64,000 bases of DNA from Pseudomonadales bacterium (lineage in GTDB: Bacteria > Pseudomonadota > Gammaproteobacteria > Pseudomonadales > Ketobacteraceae). This document shows, one piece after another, positions 31,819 to 39,878 of the stretch. The notes beneath the pieces were generated by a model, which saw only the letters and a list, made by a program, of their open reading frames with translations, did not search any database and was not told the DNA's origin. The stretch covers positions 62,001 through 126,000 of the forward strand of contig JAGUVW010000040.1 of assembly GCA_020062665.1 (NCBI GenBank), read 5' to 3'. Numbering within the stretch: the stretch's first letter is position 1; the number at the start of each line of letters is the position of its first letter. The translations under genes were made by a program, and so were the position numbers.

Positions 31819-31917
31819 TGTTTGTTGTTCGCTGTTTTGCCGGTGCAGCAGGCAAAGAAAACCCCGCGCGGTGGCGGGGTTGCGTGTGCGCGGCGCGTGG
31901 GGCCGCTACAGGCCGCG
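31819..31917 (+). repeat. Second copy of the two-block intra-element repeat
   Basis: Block A (31819-31831) is identical to 29315-29327. Block B (31902-31917) matches 29346-29361 at 15 of 16 bases. The space between blocks is longer here and contains the terminator at 31860-31881. Confidence 0.65.
31860..31881 (-). terminator. Terminator of the leftward element gene at 31919-32557
   Basis: AACCCCGC and GCGGGGTT form an 8-base stem around a 6-base loop, and the minus strand continues TTTTCTTT. It means the genes to the left (30972 and on) need their own promoter in 31680-31860. Confidence 0.8.
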
Positions 31918-31918
31918 A

Positions 31919-32557
31919 TCATGTGCTGGCCGGTGTAACCACATTGGCGGCACGGTTCTGGGTCACGTGCAAGGTATATGCATCCTCTGCCCAAGCGGTC
32001 ATCTGGCGGGCACGCGCTACCGCTTCCGTGACGTTCGGAAAGGTGCCGACAGGCTGGTGAATGTCTCCTGCCGTGCAGATCAACACTACTTGCCCGTCAG
32101 CGGTGCCGTTGGTGCGGAAGCCTGCTGGGAGTGAGTTGGATTGCTGCGCAGGCTTGTCGCGCGGGTGCCGGGGCGGTTCAATTGCTCGCGCAAAGAATGA
32201 ATGGCCGTCGAGTTGATAGCGCCACGGCCAGACCTTCCGCCAAACCCAAACATCAACCTCTTTGAGAGTTGCCCCGTCCTTCAACGCATATACCGCCTGC
32301 GCTGCACCTTGACCGAACCCGCGACGATAGGCGCGCTCAACGTCTGAATCCACATGGGCAGCGCGCCGGTCTGGAGCGTCACCCCACGACAGCACATGAT
32401 CGGTCGTCATATCCGGGTCTGCGTGCATCACCCGCCTGCGCGCTTGCTCATGTTTCAACCGTGCTTCGTGGAGCGCCTTTTCTAGCGCTCTAACTTCGTC
32501 CTGTACGCGGTGCAGTTCATAGCAAAGCTCATTGACTTCTTGTTCGTTGTATTCCAT
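31919..32557 (-). CDS. Element protein with N-terminal coiled coil, unknown
   Basis: The 212-residue product has a heptad-rich N-terminus (residues ~5-45) and a C-terminal ~60-residue domain (GQVVLICTAGDIHQPVGTFP, VTEAVARARQMTAWAEDAYT) that could be a small alpha/beta fold. The ATG at 32557 is preferred over a TTG two codons upstream because GAGG lies 9 bases before it. It follows the repeat array and may be the first gene controlled by it. Confidence 0.72.
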   Translation of the reverse strand: MEYNEQEVNELCYELHRVQDEVRALEKALHEARLKHEQARRRVMHADPDMTTDHVLSWGDAPDRRAAHVDSDVERAYRRGFGQGAAQAVYALKDGATLKEVDVWVWRKVWPWRYQLDGHSFFARAIEPPRHPRDKPAQQSNSLPAGFRTNGTADGQVVLICTAGDIHQPVGTFPNVTEAVARARQMTAWAEDAYTLHVTQNRAANVVTPAST

Positions 32558-32612
32558 TTCCAATTACCTCTTTCAGTTATACCCACATGGGCGATTACGT
32601 TATTGCGCGGAC

Positions 32613-32760
32613 TGGTGTTACATGCCGCCCCACTGAACCAAACGGGCTACATCGGTAACATCAGTAACATGTACAAAAAAGGGCACCACCGTTTTTTGTG
32701 TGTTGTTACTGGTGTTACTGGTGTTACCTCGCTAGGTCTCTAGGGGCACTGGTAACACCA
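32613..32760. repeat. GTTAC repeat array, possible replication origin or RepA/regulator sites
   Basis: Seven 9-base units close to TGGTGTTAC are seen. Four are direct: 32613-32621, and a tandem trio at 32701-32709, 32710-32718 and 32719-32727. Three are inverted: 32655-32663, 32664-32672 and 32752-32760. Between the inverted pair and the trio lies an AT-rich inverted repeat (ACAAAAAA at 32673-32680, TTTTTTGT at 32692-32699), so the centre is an extended quasi-palindrome. It sits directly downstream of the helicase gene. Confidence 0.75.
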
Positions 32761-32771
32761 GCCTGCACGCA

Positions 32772-34046
32772 TCAATTCAGCTTTGTGTATTGGAGTCGGT
32801 TCTTATTGCCGGTTTCGATCCCGACCTTGTATTGGAACTGTCCAAGGCTCAGCGCTTCATCGACCTTCGTCCATTCGCGCCTGCTGATTGGCCTGCCTAG
32901 GCGCTCATGCACCATTTCGCGCGTGACGGGTTGCCCGGTCGAATAAACGGCTTGCACGATGTAATTGATGACTTGCTGGACTAGGGTCTGCCGCTTGTGG
33001 TTACTCCCTTCGCCAGCATCCTCTTCATCGGGCTTGCGGGTTGCGTCGTCGAACATCTCCATTGAATCAGCGTCACCCCAAACGACAGGCAGGATGTCTG
33101 CCTTGCACATCACCGAGGCATGGCCGTCCTCGTGCTGGTGGAGAGTCAGCACGGGAACTGTGGAGTACATGACCCCAAAGGCGGACGACAGGTTGCTCTT
33201 AGCGACTCGCATAACGAACGAATGCTCTTGGCGTCGATCCCTCGCATGTACGAAGGACAGGCGCGGCGAGTTTGTCCATGCACTCGAACCCGCTACCGTG
33301 TCGGCGAAGTAGTCGTGCTTACCCTTGTTTGAGTGCCCGATGATTGCGATGCAGATGTCGTACTGCTCTGCCAGCGCTTGGAGGTAGCCCAGCAGGCGCT
33401 TCACTGATCCGTCATCGTTCGGACTCTCGCCCTTGCCCCATGTGGTAAGTCCGACAGCGGTATCAAGCACGACGAGCCGTAAAGGACGCGGCGGGTTATG
33501 GAATTGGGATGCCTCGTACTGCGCCTTCTTGATGGAGCTTTCCAGATCCCGATACACGTCGAACGTCGAGCCTGTTGCGCGCCCTTGTGCGTCGCGCTTG
33601 GTGGCGGTGTAGGAGAAGGCTGCCAGCGTCCCCAAATCGCCCCCGGCGTGAAGGTGCCGCTGTGTGATCCAGTCCGTTATTTCTTCGACGCTAATCCACA
33701 AGGTTGTCCAGTCCTCGCTGATACGAGCTGCCAGGGTTGCAAGGAACGACGACTTAGCGGTGCTGCCCCGTCCGAAGAAGCCGACAACGCACTTACAGGG
33801 AAGGAAAGGATCGACAAGGTATTCCAGCTTCAAGGATGCGATGTTTTTCGGCATGGCCCACTCCAATACGATGCTGTTCGGGTCTGTGGGTTGTGGTTGC
33901 GTCGAGATTCCACGCTTGACCAGTTCGCGGTTCAATGCAGCTTCTTGGCCCTTGCGGAAGTCCTCAAGCGCTTTATTGCGCTTCGCTTGCTCGTCGTCGT
34001 TCGACCAGAAATAGCCTTGGTCGTCGCGCGGTGGGATTTCAGCCAT
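32772..34046 (-). CDS. RepA-type hexameric replicative helicase (RecA-like ATPase)
   Basis: The 424-residue product has a RecA-fold ATPase core: Walker A GFFGRGSTAKSS (residues 89-100), a motif-1a-like acidic stretch WISVEEITDWITQRH, Walker B LRLVVLDTAVGL (D195), and a sensor-like CIAIIGHSNKGK. The C-terminus (residues ~355-424) looks like a winged helix. This layout fits RepA-like helicases of plasmids, satellites and integrative elements. No primase domain is fused or encoded nearby. The ATG at 34046 is used; it overlaps the upstream small ORF. Confidence 0.85.
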   Translation of the reverse strand: MAEIPPRDDQGYFWSNDDEQAKRNKALEDFRKGQEAALNRELVKRGISTQPQPTDPNSIVLEWAMPKNIASLKLEYLVDPFLPCKCVVGFFGRGSTAKSSFLATLAARISEDWTTLWISVEEITDWITQRHLHAGGDLGTLAAFSYTATKRDAQGRATGSTFDVYRDLESSIKKAQYEASQFHNPPRPLRLVVLDTAVGLTTWGKGESPNDDGSVKRLLGYLQALAEQYDICIAIIGHSNKGKHDYFADTVAGSSAWTNSPRLSFVHARDRRQEHSFVMRVAKSNLSSAFGVMYSTVPVLTLHQHEDGHASVMCKADILPVVWGDADSMEMFDDATRKPDEEDAGEGSNHKRQTLVQQVINYIVQAVYSTGQPVTREMVHERLGRPISRREWTKVDEALSLGQFQYKVGIETGNKNRLQYTKLN

Positions 34047-34224
34047 GGCGCACCTCCCCGGCAGTGGGCGGCTGCGCGGCGGCTGGGGCCGAGATCGCAG
34101 GGTTGCCGCCATTGGGGTACTGGCTGGGGTGCTGTGCTTGCTGTAGCGGCGGCAGCGTCGCCCGCGTTTCATCTTGTATGACCGTGGAAGGCTGTCCCAT
34201 ACTTGGGCCGTTGATGTGGTTCAT
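34039..34224 (-). CDS. Small Pro/Gln-rich ORF ahead of the helicase gene
   Basis: The 61-residue product (MNHINGPSMGQPSTVIQDET at the N-terminus) is rich in Pro, Gln and Ala and is probably disordered. Its last 8 bases overlap the helicase start, and GGAG lies 11 bases before its ATG. It may serve for translational coupling. Support is mostly positional. Confidence 0.45.
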   Translation of the reverse strand: MNHINGPSMGQPSTVIQDETRATLPPLQQAQHPSQYPNGGNPAISAPAAAQPPTAGEVRHG

Positions 34225-34370
34225 TCGTGTTCATCTCCGAGCGGCAGCGGTGTGCAGACCCTGCCGCTTTTTTGTTGATTGGCTGCGCATGGGCTAGGCG
34301 GCAGTGCAGTGCCACCTGAAATAGCCAGAGCGCTGTTCTGTTTGCGCATGGACGACCGCCTGTTATGGAC

Positions 34371-34634
34371 TTAGGCGGTCGCGATTTGCTGGCTGGTGCT
34401 GGTGCGTGCGCCCGACGCGAGCCATGCGAGAACATCGCGCTCGGCGTAGAAGACGCAACGGGTGCCGGGAGGCGTGAAGAAGCGGGGGCCGGTGCCCTTG
34501 TGACGGTGCTGCTCCCAAGTGTTGCGAGCAAGCCCGGTCAGATCGACCAGATCGTCAGTGCGCAGTGGGCGCTTCTTTGGGGAGTAGTTGAACAGCTCGC
34601 AAAGCTGCTCGAAGGACATGTTGTCGATTTGCAT
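34371..34634 (-). CDS. AlpA/excisionase-like DNA-binding protein
   Basis: The 87-residue product has a MerR/AlpA-type helix-turn-helix and wing: LRTDDLVDLTGLARNTWEQH (residues ~24-43), then GPRFFTPPGTRCVFYAERDV and VLAWLASG. Such proteins next to an integrase gene act as excision factors or activators of integrase expression. It lies between int and the replication genes in the same direction. The 245 bases between it and int hold no other credible gene. Confidence 0.85.
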   Translation of the reverse strand: MQIDNMSFEQLCELFNYSPKKRPLRTDDLVDLTGLARNTWEQHRHKGTGPRFFTPPGTRCVFYAERDVLAWLASGARTSTSQQIATA

Positions 34635-34879
34635 GGGCGATGCCTCTCAGCAAGCCCACCGATGCGCAAAACACAAAGGGCAGTCGGTGAGCGAACCGCA
34701 TCGCGTTACCGATGCTAGTTGCCCGCCGTCTGCCCATGCAGCACTTTTCGTTGATCGCGTCCCGACGCATTGCGCGAAGTGACGGAAAGGCGAGGTGTGT
34801 TAGGGGTAACTGTAAAACGCTTGTCGTAGTCTTTGCAAGCTGTTGTTGCTGTTGATATTTTCGGGCGTGCCCGATTTTC

Positions 34880-36127
34880 TCAAGCCCGCAGCGGCACCAC
34901 GTTCGCGCCATTCGCTTTGGCTGCCTGCTGCTCGATCCAGTCCGCGATGCGCTGCACCTCAGGCTTGAGATATTGCAGGTGACTCGTCTCAAGGTAGTGC
35001 TTGGCGGTCACGCCGCGCGGCACATGGTTCGTCAGTAGTTCGATCTTGTGCAGATCAACTCCGCAGTTCGCTACACCGAACGTCGTGAAGGTGCGACGCA
35101 GGTCGTGCGGCGTGATCTTCGTGCCCGCTACCTCGCTGACCTTCTTCATGGTGTCGCGCGGGTCTTTGATATGCCCAGCCTTGCCCCAGGACGAGAACAC
35201 GAACGGGCTACCCTTGACGCGCTGGCGTGTGGTCAGCAACTGCACCGCCTGCGTGGATAGCGGCAGCCATACGGGGTTGCGGTTCTTCGGATCAGGCAGG
35301 TGCCACCAGCCTTCATCAAGGTTGATCCTGTCCCATGTCAGCGCCGCCGCTTCGCCAATGCGCGCACCAGTGAGCACGAGGAAGATCACAAGGTCGATGC
35401 TTGCCAGCGTGTCACGGTTGTAGGCTTGGTCGCGCCACTGCTGGAGGGCTGACCACACGGGGCCAATCTTCGATTCAGGGATGCGGGTCTTGCGCTCGGG
35501 CAGCGTCACCCAATCGTCTTTGAGCACTGCCACGGGGTTGTGCAGGATCAGCGGGGTGCCGTCTGCGCGCTTGTACCTGCGACCAGCGAAGTTGATAAGA
35601 GCGCGGAGCACGCTGAACGCCTGCACCGCTTGCCCGGGGGCTGGTGCTTTGCCGCGTAGCCCCTTCGTCAGAATCTCGTTGTAGCGCTTGCGGCAGTCGT
35701 CTTCGGTGATGCCGGTGATGGGCTTGTGCTGCCATGCCTCAAAGGTTGTGGTCACATGCCGTTCAATCTCGCTCTTGCTGCTGTCCTTGAGCTTGCCCGG
35801 TCGCCCCATATAAGCGTCTGCGACCTGCCGCAGCGTCACCTTAGTAGCTTCGTCGGCCTTCTTCGCATCGCGCGGGTCAATGCCCTCGCGCATACCTTGC
35901 AGCACCTTCCGCGCCTTCTCGCGAGCCTCAAACTCTGTCCATTCACCGAAGGGGCCAATCGTGAAGCAGACGGCCTTACCCAGCACCCGGCCTTGAGCAA
36001 CGAACACACGCTTGCCCGCAGCGGTGACGCGCAACCCGTAGCCCTTGAGGGAGTCGTCCCAGTGCATCGCGTAGCCCTCGGCGGGAGGCTGCACCTTGTC
36101 GATGAATGTCTTCGTTAGCTTCGCCAT
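34880..36127 (-). CDS. int: Tyrosine-type site-specific integrase (P4-like)
   Basis: The 415-residue product has an N-terminal arm-binding domain (residues ~1-95; DSLKGYGLRVTAAGKRVFVA), a core-binding SAM-like domain (~95-195), and a catalytic domain. Catalytic residues are visible: R256 in TGARIGEAAALTW, H341 and R344 in HDLRRTF, H368 in TNHVPRG, and the nucleophile Y378 in AKHYLET. It lies 160 bases from attR, with its start facing the right end. This is the standard layout for tRNA-targeting integrases. Confidence 0.97.
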   Translation of the reverse strand: MAKLTKTFIDKVQPPAEGYAMHWDDSLKGYGLRVTAAGKRVFVAQGRVLGKAVCFTIGPFGEWTEFEAREKARKVLQGMREGIDPRDAKKADEATKVTLRQVADAYMGRPGKLKDSSKSEIERHVTTTFEAWQHKPITGITEDDCRKRYNEILTKGLRGKAPAPGQAVQAFSVLRALINFAGRRYKRADGTPLILHNPVAVLKDDWVTLPERKTRIPESKIGPVWSALQQWRDQAYNRDTLASIDLVIFLVLTGARIGEAAALTWDRINLDEGWWHLPDPKNRNPVWLPLSTQAVQLLTTRQRVKGSPFVFSSWGKAGHIKDPRDTMKKVSEVAGTKITPHDLRRTFTTFGVANCGVDLHKIELLTNHVPRGVTAKHYLETSHLQYLKPEVQRIADWIEQQAAKANGANVVPLRA

Positions 36128-36148
36128 AACTCTTCTCCTAGACGCTTC

Positions 36149-36165
36149 TTTAGCGTATTGTTAGC
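36149..36165 (+). repeat. Right copy of the 17-base repeat (possible integrase arm site)
   Basis: TTTAGCGTATTGTTAGC matches 27847-27863 at 16 of 17 bases. It lies between the int start and attR, where integrase binding could also repress int transcription. Confidence 0.6.
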
Positions 36166-36286
36166 AATCTAGGCAATGTTAGGACAAGCTACGCCAAACA
36201 AACAACGACGATAAGTCGTTGAATTACAAAGGTGCAGCAAGCTAGGCGGGGCTGGGCCAAACTAGGTAAAATCAGCCCCCACAAAA

Positions 36287-36344
36287 CTTGAAAACCGCCG
36301 AGGTTTTACGACCTCCCGGGGTTCGAATCCCTGGCCCACCGCCA
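36287..36344 (+). pseudogene. 3' half of host tRNA-Ser(UGA), starting with the attR core
   Basis: The core CTTGAAAAC (36287-36295) is followed by the 3' anticodon stem, long variable arm, T-arm (GTTCGAATC), acceptor 3' strand (GCCCACC) and CCA of the tRNA whose 5' half lies at 27721. No promoter or 5' half is present here, so it cannot make a tRNA. The element edge is at the core. Confidence 0.93.
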
Positions 36345-36525
36345 TTTTTTCCTCTCTGATTCTCCTGCTTCCTCCGTTCCTCCATTCCTCCTGTCACCTG
36401 CCTTTCCGGCTGCATGTTTTATTCTTCTGATGTATTCATCGCCACGCGACGCGCCTTTATACTTCCGCAACGGATAACAGCGGTTTAGCTGCGGCCGCAA
36501 CAACTTACATCACGAGAGAATCTTT

Positions 36526-37230
36526 ATGGGTGCACAGTGGAAAGCCAAGGGCAAAGCCGAGTCTGCGGCCGCGAAAGGCAAAATCTTCACCAAACTTACC
36601 CGTGAAATCATGGTGGCGGCCCGTAACGGCGCCGACCCCAGCATGAACTCCCGCCTGCGCATGGCCATCGAACAGGCCAAGAAGGCCTCGATGCCGAAAG
36701 ACACGCTGGAGCGGGCCATCAAGAAAGGTGCTGGCCTGCTGGACGAAGTGGTGCACTACGAGCACGTGACCTATGAAGGCTTCGCACCGCACCGGGTGCC
36801 GGTGATCGTGGAGTGCCTGACCGACAACAACAATCGTACCGCCCAGAGCATGCGCATCCTGTTCCGCAAGGGCCAGCTGGGTAACTCCGGTTCCGTGTCC
36901 TGGGATTTCAAGCATCTGGGCCTGATTGAAGCCACACCGGATTCGCCGGATGCAGACCCTGAAATGGCGGCGATTGAAGCCGGTGCCCAGGATCTGGAGC
37001 CGGCGGAAAACGGTGCCACCCTGTTCATGACCGATCCCACCGACCTGGATGCCGTGAGCCGCGCGTTGCCGGCGCAAGGTTTCTCCGTGGTGTCAGCTTC
37101 CTTGGGCTACCGGCCGAAAAACCCGGTTACCCTGCCTGATGACGAGGCGAGGGCCGAAGTGGAAGCCTTCCTGGAAGCCATCGATGCCGATGACGACGTG
37201 CAGAATGTGTACGTGGGTCTGGCGGGTTAA
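36526..37230 (+). CDS. YebC/PmpR-family protein
   Basis: The 234-residue product belongs to the YebC family ([49 protein letters not shown]). Members are DNA-binding regulators (PmpR type) or act on the ribosome at proline stretches. The N-terminus differs from canonical YebC (GHSKW is absent), so this is the paralogue type found in pseudomonads. It lies next to the element's right end and before the tRNA-linked block. A partner ruvC is not adjacent. Confidence 0.9.
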   Translation: MGAQWKAKGKAESAAAKGKIFTKLTREIMVAARNGADPSMNSRLRMAIEQAKKASMPKDTLERAIKKGAGLLDEVVHYEHVTYEGFAPHRVPVIVECLTDNNNRTAQSMRILFRKGQLGNSGSVSWDFKHLGLIEATPDSPDADPEMAAIEAGAQDLEPAENGATLFMTDPTDLDAVSRALPAQGFSVVSASLGYRPKNPVTLPDDEARAEVEAFLEAIDADDDVQNVYVGLAG

Positions 37231-37239
37231 GTCAGCGAC

Positions 37240-37266
37240 AGAGGCGGGCTTTGCAGGCTCGCCTCT
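37240..37266 (+). terminator. Hairpin after the YebC-family gene
   Basis: AGAGGCGGGC (37240-37249) can pair with GCTCGCCTCT (37257-37266) with one G-T pair. There is no long T-run, so termination is uncertain. Confidence 0.45.
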
Positions 37267-37495
37267 TGATGTTTCACTTCATATTTTTTCTTTAACTACC
37301 TGAATTTTAAGTTTTATCGCAACCACATCCCCTTCATCAGAATATGCTTTGGCTAATTTGTGGCCATGCTAACTGCCTTCTATACTGAAATGTGCTCGCG
37401 TTAACCAAAGTGATGCCAGATCAGTCCCGTTTTTGAACCTGGCGTTGCCCGTTTCTTTCTGCTGTGTGCTTCGGCACGGGGCTTTGAACCATTCT

Positions 37496-39616
37496 ATGTT
37501 CGGGATTCAGCTTCGCTCGCTTCTGTTGCTATCCCTGATCCTGTTTGTTGTTCCCTCGGACATTGTGCTGGCCAGTCCGGGTGGTGCGTCGTTGCCGGTC
37601 TCCCACGCCCACGGGCGGTATGGGCTGGCGTCGGTGGTGGACTATGCGCTGGATCGGGAGGGCTCTGCGGACATCGCCACCGTGATGGCCCTGGGCGATG
37701 CCTTTGGCTTTCAGCGCAACCAGTCGGAAACCCTCGCGTTTGGTTATGTGGATGCGGTTTACTGGATTCGAATCCGCCTGCAGTCGACGGATGCGGACAG
37801 TTCCGCTTGGCTGCTGGAGCTTTCCGGCCTTGGTCGCGCCATTGACGAAATCGACGCCTGGTTGCCCGGCACGTCCGGGCAGCTGCAGCATTTCCGCGCC
37901 GGTGACGCGGTGCCGTTTCATGCCCGCCGTATCAGCCATCACGCCATTCTGTTTCCTTTTCACCTGCAGGCGCAGCAGCCGGTAGAGTTGTATCTGCGGG
38001 TGAAAACCAACGGCACGCTGCAGATTCCCCTGACGCTGTGGAGCACCGAGCACTACGTGGAAAGCGAACACCACGATTCCCTGCTGGAAGGGCTGTTCTA
38101 CGGTGTGCTGCTGATCATGATCTTCTACAACGCCTTCATCTATCTGTCGGTGCGGGACAGCAGTTACATCATCTATGTGTTGTATCTGGTGTGTGTGCTG
38201 ATGTTTGCCGTCTCGCTCAAAGGCGTTGGGTTCGAATACCTGTGGCCGGATCAGCCCTGGTGGAACAACAAGAGCAACCTGGTGTTCGCCGAGCTGGGTG
38301 TGCTGTGTGTGCTGCTGTTTGCCCGCAGCTTTCTGCAGACACCTGTCAATACACCTATCATCAATTACGTGATTGCAGCACTGATTCTGGCGAGCATCGC
38401 GTCGTTTCCCTTTGTGGTGCTGGCGAGTCATCGGATCGCCGCTGCCATTCTGTCGATCCAGTATCTGCTGACCGTTTTCTTTGTGGTGGTGGCGGCGTCG
38501 ATCTGTCTCAAACGTGGTTTCAAGGCGGCGCGCTACTATCTGCTGGCGTGGCTGGGCGTGCTGCTGTCGATCCTGATCTGGGTGCTGAACAGCTTCAACT
38601 GGATTCATTCCTATTGGGTGGGCGCGTACGTGTTCCAGCTGGGAACCTCGATCCAGGTGCTGCTGTTTTCGTTCGCGCTGGCGGACCGCATCAACCTGAT
38701 GCGGGTGGAACGGGAATCGGCGCTCAAGCTGCAGCTGGCGCACTCCAAACGGCTGGTGTCGATGGCGCAGATGTTCGAGAAGTTTGTGCCGAAGCAGTTT
38801 TTGCGGCGGATCGCGCGCGAAGGCATCGAGAATATCCAGCTGGGCAAGGCGGAAGCGGACGAGATTTCCGTGCTGTTCGCGGATATCCGGGGCTTCACGT
38901 CGTTGTCGGAATCGCTCACTCCGCAGGAGCTGCTGAACTTTCTCAATGCCTGCTTCACCCGGCTGGACAAGGTGATTCACGAGCATGATGGCTTCATCGA
39001 CAAGTTCATGGGCGATGGGGTGATGGCGTTGTTCGAGCAAAGTCCCGACACCTGCGCGGCACGCAATGCGGTGATGGCGGCCATCGACATGCATCGGGCG
39101 GTGGCAGTGTATAACGAGCATCGCGCCCGCTCCGGCTATGCACCCATCGACATTGGCATTGGCGTCAACACCGGTTCGGTAATCATTGGCACCGTGGGTT
39201 CCAGCGAACGCATGGATTCAACCGTGCTGGGTGACAACGTGAACGTGGCTGCGCGGCTGCAGGAGCTGACCAAAGCATTTGGCGCCCGCATCATCATCTC
39301 GGAGCAGACCCGCTCCGCGTTGCGGGATGAGCCTGATTTGCATTTGCGTGAGCTGGGATCGGTACCGGTGCGTGGGCGGAAGAACGCGGTGCGCCTGTTC
39401 GAAGTCATGAATGCCGATAGTGCGGACTTGCTGGCCCAAAAACAGAGGGCGTTGCCGCGCTATCAGGTTGCCCTGGAATGTCATCGCCGTGGCGACTGGG
39501 CTGGGGCGGTGCAGGGCTGGCGTGAGTGTCTGGCGTCTGCACCGCAGGATTCGGTGTGCCGACACTGGCTGGCAGAAGCAGAACGACACTTGGCTGCCGG
39601 AGCTTCTGCCCCCTGA
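37496..39616 (+). CDS. 7TMR-DISM membrane adenylate/guanylate cyclase
   Basis: The 706-residue product starts with a signal peptide (hydrophobic residues 8-20). It then has a periplasmic 7TMR-DISM sensor domain (to ~190), seven membrane spans (~200-400), and a class III nucleotide cyclase domain (~455-640). The metal-binding aspartates are in SVLFADIRGFTSLSE and FMGDGVMALFE, and GDNVNVAARLQEL follows. Product choice (cAMP or cGMP) is not decided by what I can see; cAMP is usual. The ATG at 37496 is favoured over an upstream TTG because it places the signal peptide first. Confidence 0.9.
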   Translation: MFGIQLRSLLLLSLILFVVPSDIVLASPGGASLPVSHAHGRYGLASVVDYALDREGSADIATVMALGDAFGFQRNQSETLAFGYVDAVYWIRIRLQSTDADSSAWLLELSGLGRAIDEIDAWLPGTSGQLQHFRAGDAVPFHARRISHHAILFPFHLQAQQPVELYLRVKTNGTLQIPLTLWSTEHYVESEHHDSLLEGLFYGVLLIMIFYNAFIYLSVRDSSYIIYVLYLVCVLMFAVSLKGVGFEYLWPDQPWWNNKSNLVFAELGVLCVLLFARSFLQTPVNTPIINYVIAALILASIASFPFVVLASHRIAAAILSIQYLLTVFFVVVAASICLKRGFKAARYYLLAWLGVLLSILIWVLNSFNWIHSYWVGAYVFQLGTSIQVLLFSFALADRINLMRVERESALKLQLAHSKRLVSMAQMFEKFVPKQFLRRIAREGIENIQLGKAEADEISVLFADIRGFTSLSESLTPQELLNFLNACFTRLDKVIHEHDGFIDKFMGDGVMALFEQSPDTCAARNAVMAAIDMHRAVAVYNEHRARSGYAPIDIGIGVNTGSVIIGTVGSSERMDSTVLGDNVNVAARLQELTKAFGARIIISEQTRSALRDEPDLHLRELGSVPVRGRKNAVRLFEVMNADSADLLAQKQRALPRYQVALECHRRGDWAGAVQGWRECLASAPQDSVCRHWLAEAERHLAAGASAP

Positions 39617-39878
39617 TTTTGTTCGTGCCGACTTAACTGGCTGAAAATACCGGCACAAATGCAAGTGGCTAAATCAATTTGGGAATATTGCCTGGGCAAA
39701 GTCGGCATTTCGTTGCCTTTTCCTGTGTTTATTTTACAGCTGCCGAACAGGACGGGGTTTACTATCCCGTGCATCACCCAGCCGCTGCGAATTCCCCCAT
39801 TAACTCCCTGCCAAAATGAGTTAAAATCGGATTTTGCACCCGGCATTCCCATGCCTGACATTTCCAACGGAGCTGTTA

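Larger units (their letters stand above)
27762..36295. mobile_element. Integrated satellite-like element (~8.5 kb) in tRNA-Ser(UGA)
   Basis: The element is bounded by 9-base CTTGAAAAC copies in the two halves of a split tRNA-Ser gene. From the right it carries a tyrosine integrase, an AlpA-like regulator, a RepA-type helicase, a GTTAC repeat array, a string of short leftward ORFs with ATGA overlaps (phage-like packing, one DUF5681-type), two rightward ORFs at the left end, and a complete tRNA-Ser. No capsid, portal, tail, large terminase, lysis, relaxase or secretion gene is seen. This suits a helper-dependent satellite or a cryptic replicating element better than a prophage or ICE. Confidence 0.92.

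Noticed and set aside
34861-34874. Palindrome TCGGGCGTGCCCGA after int as a terminator
   Set aside because: The loop is too small for the full arms and there is no T-run on the int-coding strand.
36306-36503. Leftward 65-codon reading frame ending WRWARDSNPGRS
   Set aside because: It reads across the antisense of the tRNA-Ser 3' half. Such RWARDSNPG ends are a known artefact of calling genes over tRNA.
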